Source of the DNA: a virus
Direction: 5' to 3' (one strand)
Virus record (IMG/VR): IMGVR_UViG_3300037119_001561
Span: 1 to 27,469 of that record
Length of the DNA stretch: 27,469 nucleotides
A program made the translations under genes and the position numbers. Below, piece after piece: positions 14,512-21,302 of this stretch (positions within the stretch are counted from its first letter, which is position 1; every line of letters starts with the position of its first letter). The notes under the pieces were generated by a model that was given only the letters and a program-made list of their open reading frames with translations, did no database searches and was not told the DNA's origin.

Positions 14512-15209
14512 CGGTTCGCCATGATCTCGTAGCCCGGGTCCTCGTAGTCCGTCGGGTCGGTGACCTCCGCCAGAACGAATGCCTCTTTTCGCTCGACGCA
14601 TGTGCCGCATCTTCCGCAATGGATGTCCCCTCCCATGTAGCACGACCACGTCTTGGTCCAGTCAACCGCTAGCGTATGACCCTGGCTAACGATGTCAGCC
14701 TTGGAGGCGAAGATGAACGGTGTGTACAGGTGATCAGCCCAGGCACCCCAGAAGCCATCTGTTGCCACGAAGAGTACTTCGTTCATCTTCTCGGCAAAGA
14801 GAGGTCGGCAGTCAGGATAGACAGCATGGTCACCAGAGTGGATACCTACAGCGACCTGATCGTACTCGTTAGCGACGGCAAAGCCGGCGGCGATCGAGAT
14901 CATGATCATGTTTCGGTTCGGGACTACGGTTGCCTTCATCGACTCTGCTTCGTAGTGTCCTTCTGGGACATCGACATTGATGTCAGTCAGAGCTGACCCT
15001 TTCAAGAGGTCTCGCATGAATCTCATGTCGACTAGAGTCCAGGGGACTTCGAGGTCCTTACAGTTCTGTTCGGCGAAGAACAGTTCCTTGTTATGGCGCT
15101 GACCATAGTTGAAACTGATCACGCCCAGATGCTTCTCTCCGTCGTCGTGGAGCATATGGAGTAGCGTGACGCTATCCATACCACCGCTGACGATTGCAAG
15201 TGTTGACAT
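14508..15209 (-). CDS. queC: QueC, 7-cyano-7-deazaguanine (preQ0) synthase
   Basis: Makes preQ0 from 7-carboxy-7-deazaguanine, ammonia and ATP. The 233 residues start with the PP-loop LAIVSGGMDSVTLL (residues 4-17), have NYGQRHNKEL and VVPNRNMIMISIAAGFA, and end with the structural zinc site formed by C190, C198, C201 and C204 (SCYMGGDIHCGRCGTC). VGIHSGDHAVYPDCRP is also typical. AAGGAG lies four bases before ATG 15209. It is the first gene of the deazaguanine cluster in transcription order, just after the primase-helicase. No amidotransferase domain is fused, so its product should be preQ0 itself. Confidence 0.95.
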   Translation of the reverse strand: MSTLAIVSGGMDSVTLLHMLHDDGEKHLGVISFNYGQRHNKELFFAEQNCKDLEVPWTLVDMRFMRDLLKGSALTDINVDVPEGHYEAESMKATVVPNRNMIMISIAAGFAVANEYDQVAVGIHSGDHAVYPDCRPLFAEKMNEVLFVATDGFWGAWADHLYTPFIFASKADIVSQGHTLAVDWTKTWSCYMGGDIHCGRCGTCVERKEAFVLAEVTDPTDYEDPGYEIMANR

Positions 15210-15217
15210 GGGGCTCC

Positions 15218-17395
15218 TTACATGTTGGTCGGGTATAGCCTTTCACCACGTCCAGATTTCACTCGGTTGATGAGTGCTCTCTGTTCCAACGTAGCCAAGA
15301 TACCGTCAGCGTCACGAGAGTTCAGTCTGTACCTTTGCATGACTTCACTTCGCATCACTCCTGGCTTGGCTACTACCGTCTGCAACACTCGTTGGACTTC
15401 TGCTTCTGCTCCAGTCCGTCCGAGGTTGGAGATGACATCTAGTGTATACTTACGCCACTGTTCCACATAGGCAAAGGCTCGTATGAGGTCTTCCTCCTCT
15501 ACGACTACTCTGTCTTGTAGTCGCCTAGCTGCTGACAATAGTACAGCTGCCTTCAGGCCGGACTTGGCTAGACGATCGAACGAAGGAGTCAACACATCCC
15601 TGTATGAAGAGTTCAGTGCTGACATCAACATGTCGTTCTCGATCTGGTTGTACCTCTTCCAAGCATCGTCAGTCAACGTAGCGTCCCACCGCTTTGGTGA
15701 AGTGAACAATTTGTCGTCGACGTGGATCTGTTGCACTTGGTCATAGTGAGCTCTGACGTGCTTGAGTCGGGACATCAAGATGTCCTTCTGGCCTAGTGAC
15801 CTTTCAGTGGGTGGGCCTAGTGGCTTGAGTCTTGTGACATCGGACTCGGCGGTGATGAAAATAAATCTTGGAAGGAAGCCGGAGGCGACGTGTTCGTAAG
15901 TGAGTAGAGAAAGAACCCTGTCACGGATCCCCCCGGCGAAGAGAATAAGTACAGGGTCCCGTACTTCAATTGTCTCTTTCCTAAGAACTCTTTTCTGGAA
16001 CTTACCGTCGTAGAGTTTGGTGAGTGTCTCTGCCATGCCTGCATAGTAGTCCTTCTTTGTTATGGCCTCTAGCAAACCGGAGAACTCATCCCTCAGGAAG
16101 ACACTAGGGCGGTTCGGCCTCCCTGCCAAGCTTGTGAATAAGCCCTCGATAGACCCATCGGTCGCCAAGACGACGTCGGAGTCGATTTCTAAGACTAAGT
16201 CGATAGCCATGTCCATGGCAGTTGTCTTTCGGGTGAGGGTCGTGTCTGCCAGAATCATGAACCATAGATTTGGCACCACAACTCCAAACGACGTAGGCAG
16301 CCTTACCTTCCCTGCCAACAATGAACTCAACACGACAAATGCCCCTGCTTGGTGATACTGCCAAGCTGCGTCTCCAAGGCTTTTGCACCACTCAATGTAC
16401 TCCTCGACTAGACCCGATTCGTTCTCTGCCCACTTTCTCTCCTCGTCGGTCAAGATGGGTACGTCGTTGAATCCAGACACCACAGTGAAGCCATGAGTGT
16501 CTTGATACCTTAAGTGGGCCTTACAGACTTCCTTCCAGAGCAACATCTCGGACTTGTTGTCTCTCTGGTACTTGTTGCACTTGGCAGCTCGGGCGATGGA
16601 GAACACTTCTGCTCGATCCATTCCGGCTTCGAAGCAGATCATCTGCAACTGCCAAAGAGCCTTAGACCAATCGTGCTCAGGAGTTAGACTGTACAGGCCC
16701 CAGATTGTCGGCTGCAACTTGTTCTTGTACATCTCAAGGAGCTGATCGGGGTCTTGAAGATCCATTTCGTCCGGAATGGGGTACTCAGTCTTCTGGTATC
16801 CTTCCGTCTTAGGATAGGCATCGAAGTCTTCGACATTGTAGGCAACGTTCTTAGCTGACTTGAACTGAACGGTGACGAGTCCGATGCCTTGGTACTTATG
16901 ATTGTAGCTTAGAGGGACTCTCAGCAGTTGAGTTAGGTCCCAGCCAGTCTTGTCACAACCATCAGCCTCATGGAAGTAGGCAATACGTCTGGACAACTCT
17001 TCTGCGACATCCGGGTCCGTGTCTTCTTCAAGGCGCCACAGGGCTTGAAACCTTCGCGGTGAGGACTCGATGACCATTGAAGGTTCGACGAGCATCTTAT
17101 CAGGGGTACAGAAGTCTAGGTCAGCCCAGACTGTCGTACAAGTAGCGACTGTCTCTTTCGATCGTCTACCAGTATGAAACAGCATGGGGCAATAATAGAT
17201 GTCCGCTCCCATACTGTTCGTATTGATGTAGTCGATCATCGCTACCATATCATCTGGCCATTTGTAGAACCTTTCCATGAATTGATGACTGATGACATTC
17301 CGGGCGGCAATGCAAACGAAACCTTCTGTGTCACCAAATATGAAGCGGAAGAAGGTAGTTTGTTTCTCCGCCGTTTCAGGAACGGCAATCGACAT
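15218..17395 (-). CDS. Primase-helicase: AEP-type primase domain plus DUF3987-like ATPase
   Basis: The start is ATG 17395 after GGGGGTG. The frame runs further upstream into the tRNA-like element, which is not credible. 725 residues. The N-terminal 200 resemble RepB/Prim-Pol primases: VWADLDF (D92, D94), ESSPRRFQALWRL, and CDKTGWDLTQLLRVPLSYNHK. From about residue 330 a helicase-like ATPase follows, with the Walker A position at residues 383-392 reading ADTTLTRKTT and the Walker B position FLRDEFSGLL (D436, E437). The last 60 residues form a winged helix. It should prime and unwind at the phage origin and pair with the polymerase. The Walker A lacks the usual glycines and has Arg before Lys. 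ATP use is likely but not assured. Confidence 0.82.
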   Translation of the reverse strand: MSIAVPETAEKQTTFFRFIFGDTEGFVCIAARNVISHQFMERFYKWPDDMVAMIDYINTNSMGADIYYCPMLFHTGRRSKETVATCTTVWADLDFCTPDKMLVEPSMVIESSPRRFQALWRLEEDTDPDVAEELSRRIAYFHEADGCDKTGWDLTQLLRVPLSYNHKYQGIGLVTVQFKSAKNVAYNVEDFDAYPKTEGYQKTEYPIPDEMDLQDPDQLLEMYKNKLQPTIWGLYSLTPEHDWSKALWQLQMICFEAGMDRAEVFSIARAAKCNKYQRDNKSEMLLWKEVCKAHLRYQDTHGFTVVSGFNDVPILTDEERKWAENESGLVEEYIEWCKSLGDAAWQYHQAGAFVVLSSLLAGKVRLPTSFGVVVPNLWFMILADTTLTRKTTAMDMAIDLVLEIDSDVVLATDGSIEGLFTSLAGRPNRPSVFLRDEFSGLLEAITKKDYYAGMAETLTKLYDGKFQKRVLRKETIEVRDPVLILFAGGIRDRVLSLLTYEHVASGFLPRFIFITAESDVTRLKPLGPPTERSLGQKDILMSRLKHVRAHYDQVQQIHVDDKLFTSPKRWDATLTDDAWKRYNQIENDMLMSALNSSYRDVLTPSFDRLAKSGLKAAVLLSAARRLQDRVVVEEEDLIRAFAYVEQWRKYTLDVISNLGRTGAEAEVQRVLQTVVAKPGVMRSEVMQRYRLNSRDADGILATLEQRALINRVKSGRGERLYPTNM

Positions 17396-17428
17396 AACAC
17401 CCCCGGACAGTTGAAATTTGTTACCCCG

Positions 17429-17510
17429 GTCCCCACTGAGGAATCGAACCCCAGATCGAGCCACTTGTTTGATTGCCCGGGCGCTAGCTCTGCCATTGAG
17501 CTATGGGGAC
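17429..17510 (-). tRNA. tRNA-like element with non-canonical anticodon arm
   Basis: On the - strand, GTCCCCA and TGGGGAC pair over 7 bases. TA follows, then a D arm GCTC-AATGGCA-GAGC, and a T arm with GGTTCGATTCC. These are clear tRNA hallmarks. Between D and T arms there are 33 bases instead of about 22, and no 5-bp stem with a 7-base loop fits. The best pairing is CGGGC with GCTCG around a 13-base loop. One extra G lies between T arm and acceptor. No CCA is encoded. It may be an unusual tRNA, a decayed one or a tRNA mimic. I assign no anticodon. It lies between the DUF669 and primase genes. Confidence 0.5.
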
Positions 17511-17545
17511 TTCTCTACTACCTGGGTGCGTGTCCGGCGGAATAG

Positions 17546-17962
17546 TTATGAAGGTAGCAGAGAATTGCTGCCGACGGAAGCTCCGGCGGCCTTGTAACCC
17601 TTGACGTCGTTGTAGGTGTTGCCGTTGTCAGCGTCGCGCTGCGACAGCTTCACCTGGACTTGCTTGCCGATGACATCGTCGATCTCGAAGTCGAGGTCGC
17701 CGTCGACGGGGAACCCTGCAGCTCCGAGAAGGCCCTTCAAGGAGAAGAGTGCGTGCGGCAAGAGAGTCGTGTTGTCCCAGACCTTGCGGTTGGCGAACTG
17801 ACCCTCTTGCACGGTGTACTCCCAGTGGATGTACTCCGCACCAGGGTTCTTCGACTGCGGACCCGACTCGCGGATCTCACCGTCCGTCACTGCGACGGTG
17901 TACCACCCGCTGGGCAGTGGCTCGAAGTCCTGGACCTCGGTCTCGGCAAAGTTGATCTTCAT
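17546..17962 (-). CDS. DUF669-like protein, probable phage single-stranded DNA-binding protein
   Basis: 138 residues from ATG 17962, which overlaps the Sak4-like stop (ATGA). The order FAETEVQDFEPLPSGWYTV, IRESGPQSKNPGAEYIHWEY, FANRKVWDNTTLLP, LKGLLGAAGFP and IGKQVQVKLSQ is the DUF669 pattern, an OB-like fold found next to phage recombinases and thought to bind ssDNA. Its position right after Sak4 and the Cas4-like nuclease, and before the primase, fits that role. The C-terminus is not strongly acidic, unlike classical SSB. Family call good, function inferred. Confidence 0.75.
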   Translation of the reverse strand: MKINFAETEVQDFEPLPSGWYTVAVTDGEIRESGPQSKNPGAEYIHWEYTVQEGQFANRKVWDNTTLLPHALFSLKGLLGAAGFPVDGDLDFEIDDVIGKQVQVKLSQRDADNGNTYNDVKGYKAAGASVGSNSLLPS

Positions 17963-18729
17963 GTCTCGTTGTCCTCTCGGTAAATGAGTCGATGTAAGGT
18001 CTGCATCGTTGGGTCAATGACTGCTTCCGGGAGTGGCTCCGGGGCGTCGCGCCACTTTGCGACGTGTTTCTCTGTTGCACTCGTCAACAGAAGTCTTTGG
18101 TTCTGTCCGTCGACGACCTTGATGTACATGTACATCACGATGTCTACGAACCCACTGACCTCGTTGCTGAGTTTTGCCGACAGGGACGGCTTGATGGTTA
18201 CTACGCCTGTCTTGGGATCCCTGTTGTCCATAGCGAGGCAAGTGAACAGACAGTTCATCGGAAGGTCACGGAAAGCCCGAACCATCCTTCTGATCTGTTC
18301 TGTGTTCTTACCCCACTCGCCAATCCCAGGCAGGTCTGGGTCTCGATCCGGATCCTTCTTGAAGACCTTCTCCATGATACCATACATAGAGAACTTCTGC
18401 ATTTCAGTCAGCGAATCGATGACGACTGTCTTGTACGGAGTCTTACCTTTGTAGAGGTCGTCGTACACCTTCTGAACGTCGTCGAAACTGTTCACTCGGA
18501 CGACGTCGACGTTTGGATACTTTGACCTGAGAGACAAAGTTCCACCTTCGACGTCTACGAACAGTACTGGATTCATTTCAGGTACGGCGAGAGCAGACCC
18601 ACACAACATGGTCTTGCCCACTCCGGGGTCACCATACACCAAGAAGTTGAACCATGGTGTACGATCGATGACTTGGTCGACCTTGAGGCCTCCAAGAGTT
18701 CTTTGCGTCAGTGTATCAACCGTTGTCAA
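17959..18729 (-). CDS. Sak4-like RecA-superfamily ATPase (AAA_24)
   Basis: The core has Walker A VYGDPGVGKT (Lys about residue 39), LFVDVEGG, Walker B YKTVVIDSLTEMQ and a KLSNEVSGFVDIVMYMYI segment. This is the plan of phage Sak4/AAA_24 proteins, single-domain Rad51/RecA relatives that anneal ssDNA in phage recombination. The frame is open further upstream, but the upstream part overlaps the nuclease gene heavily. I chose TTG 18729, which has AAGGAG ten bases ahead and gives 256 residues. The overlap with the nuclease stop is then 14 bases. Neighbours (nuclease before, putative SSB after) support a homologous recombination or replication-restart module. Confidence 0.82.
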   Translation of the reverse strand: MTTVDTLTQRTLGGLKVDQVIDRTPWFNFLVYGDPGVGKTMLCGSALAVPEMNPVLFVDVEGGTLSLRSKYPNVDVVRVNSFDDVQKVYDDLYKGKTPYKTVVIDSLTEMQKFSMYGIMEKVFKKDPDRDPDLPGIGEWGKNTEQIRRMVRAFRDLPMNCLFTCLAMDNRDPKTGVVTIKPSLSAKLSNEVSGFVDIVMYMYIKVVDGQNQRLLLTSATEKHVAKWRDAPEPLPEAVIDPTMQTLHRLIYREDNET

Positions 18730-19756
18730 CCTGGTAGTTCTCCTTGAGGATCCATTCCACGTCTGAACCGTCGTTGATTGCCATACACGGAAGACGGTAG
18801 TCGCAGAAGCGGCAACTGAACTTGTTCGGGTTTGGGTAGATTCTGATTTGAGGGTCAAGCATGTCAGACGTTTCCATACTGATCTGCTTGCCCAGGTTCT
18901 CCAACTCCTCCTGTGACCTGTGTACCTGCGTCCGCTTGAAGTACGTCTTACCGTCAGCTTGCAGGAAGTTCAGGTAGTCAGTGTACAGTTGGATCGGTTC
19001 GTTGGCCTCCGTCAACGTCTGCATCACCATCTCGTAGGATGTATTCTGTTGACGGTTGACAGAGAACCAACGACCTTGCCTCTGCGAGTTGTTCATCGCA
19101 GGGGGCTGGGGGTATCCTTTAAACAGTTCGTTGTAGATAACCCCTGCAACCTTGATGCCGAGCTGCTCTTGCATAGCCCAAGCGTACGAACCACATTGTT
19201 CGTCCAACTCCAGGAATGGCAACTCGTCTTCCATCCTGGCAGTTGTCTTGTGGTCAACGATCCAGTACCGATCGTCGAAGTCTTCGATCAGAAGGTCCAT
19301 ACGACCCCGATACATAGCATCGTGACCTGTGATCGGTACTTCGAACTTGGCCTCAACAAGGACAGGTATGAACTTATCGTGTGCTGGAGCCCATTGGAAG
19401 TAGTGACGCAGCATCCCTAGACCAAGATCCATTCGGTCTTCGAAGTCGATCCTGTCCTCTTCGGAGAGTTCACCACGAGCTGCCTTGTGCTCCTTCGTGA
19501 CCTCGATGAACCTCGCCAACGTGCACTGCTGTACGACTTCACGGTCAGCACGCCAGAGTTGGGGTTCGTAGTACACCTCAAGCGCCGCATGAATCGCTGT
19601 ACCGAACTCAAGGGCCTTAGCCGGTTGCTTCGGTTTCAGGTTCTGCCGGATACGTGACGACAGGTCCCATTTCCGACGACACTGTTTGAAAGTGATCCTG
19701 TCGGAAGTATGTATCGGTATAACGCTCATCGGTACTATAAGTTTACTCGTGTCCAT
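18716..19756 (-). CDS. Cas4/RecB-like PD-(D/E)XK nuclease with Fe-S cysteines
   Basis: 346 residues. C26 in TFKQCRRKWDL and the C-terminal CRFCDYRLPC give the four-Cys pattern of Cas4/AddB Fe-S nucleases. The nuclease core is YRGRMDLLIEDF (D154), then WIVDHKTT (D168, K170), followed by EQCGSYAWAMQEQLGI, the QxxxY-type motif. It should resect DNA ends to give ssDNA for the Sak4-like protein encoded next. ATG 19756 overlaps the preceding gene by 14 bases. ATG 19729 is also possible, and neither has a good ribosome binding site. No Cas1/Cas2 or CRISPR repeats are near, so this is a phage exonuclease and not an adaptation gene. Confidence 0.85.
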   Translation of the reverse strand: MDTSKLIVPMSVIPIHTSDRITFKQCRRKWDLSSRIRQNLKPKQPAKALEFGTAIHAALEVYYEPQLWRADREVVQQCTLARFIEVTKEHKAARGELSEEDRIDFEDRMDLGLGMLRHYFQWAPAHDKFIPVLVEAKFEVPITGHDAMYRGRMDLLIEDFDDRYWIVDHKTTARMEDELPFLELDEQCGSYAWAMQEQLGIKVAGVIYNELFKGYPQPPAMNNSQRQGRWFSVNRQQNTSYEMVMQTLTEANEPIQLYTDYLNFLQADGKTYFKRTQVHRSQEELENLGKQISMETSDMLDPQIRIYPNPNKFSCRFCDYRLPCMAINDGSDVEWILKENYQVDNG

Positions 19757-20009
19757 TGGACTGAATCAAGGGGTCATCCAAGATTTCCGGCTCTACAATT
19801 GCAATGTTCAAGTCCTCCAGGAGCTTGATGACGAAGTCAACTGCTTCCTTTCGACTCGAAGTCTGGATGAGTTCCCACGACCTTGACCACAGGCCTGTAT
19901 GTAGAGAGTCGAAGTAGGACTCGATCCTCTTCTCGAGGCTAGTCCTAGTTGTTCGCCACCCAATAGGGGTCAGGACGAACGAACCTTGGTCTACGTTGTA
20001 GTCAGTCAC
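19743..20009 (-). CDS. Small protein of unknown function (88 residues)
   Basis: Begins at GTG 20009 with GGAGGGGAA just ahead and overlaps the DJ-1-like stop by 8 bases. The first 25 residues look beta-like (GSFVLTPIGWRTTRTS). The rest is helical and acidic (SLEKRIESYFDSLHTGLW, RKEAVDFVIKLLEDLNI). No cysteine clusters, membrane helices or recognisable family. Tight packing between the DJ-1-like and nuclease genes supports it as a real gene. Confidence 0.65.
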   Translation of the reverse strand: MTDYNVDQGSFVLTPIGWRTTRTSLEKRIESYFDSLHTGLWSRSWELIQTSSRKEAVDFVIKLLEDLNIAIVEPEILDDPLIQSNGHE

Positions 20010-20631
20010 TCTTCCCCTCCTGAATCTTCCGGATCTTCTCTACGATGGGGATGGGCTTTCGTTCTCGGCCTTTGGGGACATAGCCAGAGTCGACGAGCCG
20101 AACGTCTGGATCAACTCCCAGTAGGACATCGCTGAACGCATTCGCCCACATCTGAGATGCCATCTGATGCTCTGCGGTGACGAGTCTTCCATCGACTGTC
20201 AGAGCCACCGTCTGGAGGATCGCTCCGGCATTGGAAAGGAGTTGGCGGGAACGAACCAGAGGGAAGAACGACACCTTCTTGTCGCGCGCTGCCTCACGGA
20301 TCGTAGGGACCGAACAACAGATTGCCGCAATGGGTTTCTCCTGTTTGTCAGTGAGTCGAACGAACTCTAGGACCTTCTCGTGCTTCCAGTAGAGTTCTGT
20401 GTCGGCCATATTACCTGACACGATCATCAGACCGTCGAAGTCTTCCAGTTCAGCTAGGTCGACATCGTTGATAGTCCTGGCAATCGTGTTCGCTTGGTAC
20501 GTCACTTCGTCGAAGACAGTTGTCTCTGTCGACACTACCTCGAAGTCGATGCCACGCTCTTGCATAACACCGAGTGCCGTCCACAATTCATGGCCATTGT
20601 ACCTTCTGGCACAAACGACCAGTACCTTCAC
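20002..20631 (-). CDS. DJ-1/PfpI family protein
   Basis: 209 residues with the class I glutamine-amidotransferase-like fold. Strand one is MKVLVVCARRYNGHELW (E15), then DFDGLMIVSGNM, and the nucleophile elbow PIAAICCSVPTIREAA with C105. The RQLLSNAGAILQTVALTVDG and RLVTAEHQMASQMWANAFSD strings match the C-terminal half of PfpI/ThiJ proteins. Family functions include deglycase, chaperone and peptidase activities. The residue after the catalytic Cys is Cys, where PfpI has His. GTG 20631 overlaps the previous stop (GTGA). A target for it in phage infection is not known; protein or nucleotide glyoxal repair or defence evasion would be speculation. Confidence 0.8.
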   Translation of the reverse strand: MKVLVVCARRYNGHELWTALGVMQERGIDFEVVSTETTVFDEVTYQANTIARTINDVDLAELEDFDGLMIVSGNMADTELYWKHEKVLEFVRLTDKQEKPIAAICCSVPTIREAARDKKVSFFPLVRSRQLLSNAGAILQTVALTVDGRLVTAEHQMASQMWANAFSDVLLGVDPDVRLVDSGYVPKGRERKPIPIVEKIRKIQEGKSD

Positions 20632-21020
20632 TTCGTGACCTTGTCCTTCTCCTCTGCGAAGCGGACCTTGACCTCCATGGGACCAATGGGCGTAGGCTCA
20701 CCCTTGGCTAGTGCCTGCTTCTCGAGGTCATGATCTTCCTTCCAGTTCTCGTTCACCGAGCCGTCCTCGTTGAGGTCCAGCCGTGCCAGGTAGATCTGGC
20801 CCATACGTGTGAACAGCTTCACGGGTAGGTTGTGGCTCTTGATGTAGGCGTTCAGACACGAGGACAGCGACTGCAACGTCTGCTGCATGCCCGTCCGATC
20901 GATCTGTGCCATCATCATCCCTGACTCGAGGAAGGTCTTGAGCAGAGGATACGACACACGACCTCTGTGGGACTCTCGGAAGTTGGGGATCTCGTTGGGG
21001 TCCACTTCGACAAGTTGCAC
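20628..21020 (-). CDS. Protein of unknown function, first gene after a promoter
   Basis: GTG 21020 has GGAG six bases ahead and follows promoter element 21049-21080. The 130 residues are soluble, with SHRGRVSYPLLKTFLESGM, a helical middle (QQTLQSLSSCLNAYIKSH), a beta pair (VKLFTRMGQIYLARLDL) and a charged tail rich in Lys/Glu. The middle could be a small alpha/beta DNA-binding fold, but no family is recognised. Its place at the head of the DJ-1/recombination transcript suggests early expression. Confidence 0.65.
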   Translation of the reverse strand: MQLVEVDPNEIPNFRESHRGRVSYPLLKTFLESGMMMAQIDRTGMQQTLQSLSSCLNAYIKSHNLPVKLFTRMGQIYLARLDLNEDGSVNENWKEDHDLEKQALAKGEPTPIGPMEVKVRFAEEKDKVTK

Positions 21021-21048
21021 TTGGTCTCCTTTGCTATTGTGTACTTAA

Positions 21049-21080
21049 ATTATATAGTAGTCAGATGGACTTTCTCAAGA
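21049..21080 (-). promoter_or_regulatory. Promoter element A (repeat family of three)
   Basis: On the - strand, TTGAGA (-35 like) and TATAAT (-10, 21049-21054) are 18 bases apart. The spacer carries GTCCATCTGACT. The two other elements in this window have TATAAT at the same distance (26 bases) from TCTNGA and a related spacer. The leader to GTG 21020 is short. The element begins inside the end of the 75-residue gene upstream. Confidence 0.75.
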
Positions 21081-21302
21081 GGCTTCTTCTGGAGCTTCTC
21101 CTTCTAGGTAGTGATGCTCGATCTTGACTTCTGCGATCTGTCCATCGTAGTTCAGGGTCATCTCGTCACCGTAGGCCAGCAGGAAGAACTCAAATGTGTC
21201 CTTGTCACTCTTCTGGATCTTCACCGTAGCCCAGGGCTTCTTATGTGGACAAGGTGGGTAACATCCGAACGACCTCTTGATACGGTTCCAAAGGTCAGTC
21301 AT
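21075..21302 (-). CDS. Small protein of unknown function (75 residues)
   Basis: Starts at ATG 21302, overlapping the helicase stop (ATGA). The 9 residues further upstream in the frame are not needed. It has a basic N-terminal helix (TDLWNRIKRSF), a CYPPCPHKKPW segment with two Cys and a His, and two or three beta strands ending in an acidic tail. Too small for a certain fold. The two cysteines are not enough for a zinc ribbon. Probably translated together with the SNF2 helicase. Confidence 0.65.
   Translation of the reverse strand: MTDLWNRIKRSFGCYPPCPHKKPWATVKIQKSDKDTFEFFLLAYGDEMTLNYDGQIAEVKIEHHYLEGEAPEEAS

Noticed and set aside
17396-17464. Upstream extension of the primase frame (23 residues)
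   Set aside because: It runs into the tRNA-like element, and ATG 17395 has its own ribosome binding site. The extra residues show no primase similarity.
18064-18525. A 153-residue + strand frame opposite the Sak4-like gene
   Set aside because: Antisense shadow of a well-supported ATPase gene. No start signals or domain pattern.
18716-19756. Cas4-like gene considered as part of a CRISPR adaptation system
   Set aside because: No Cas1, Cas2 or regularly spaced repeats are visible. Its neighbours are phage recombination genes, so a phage exonuclease is more likely.
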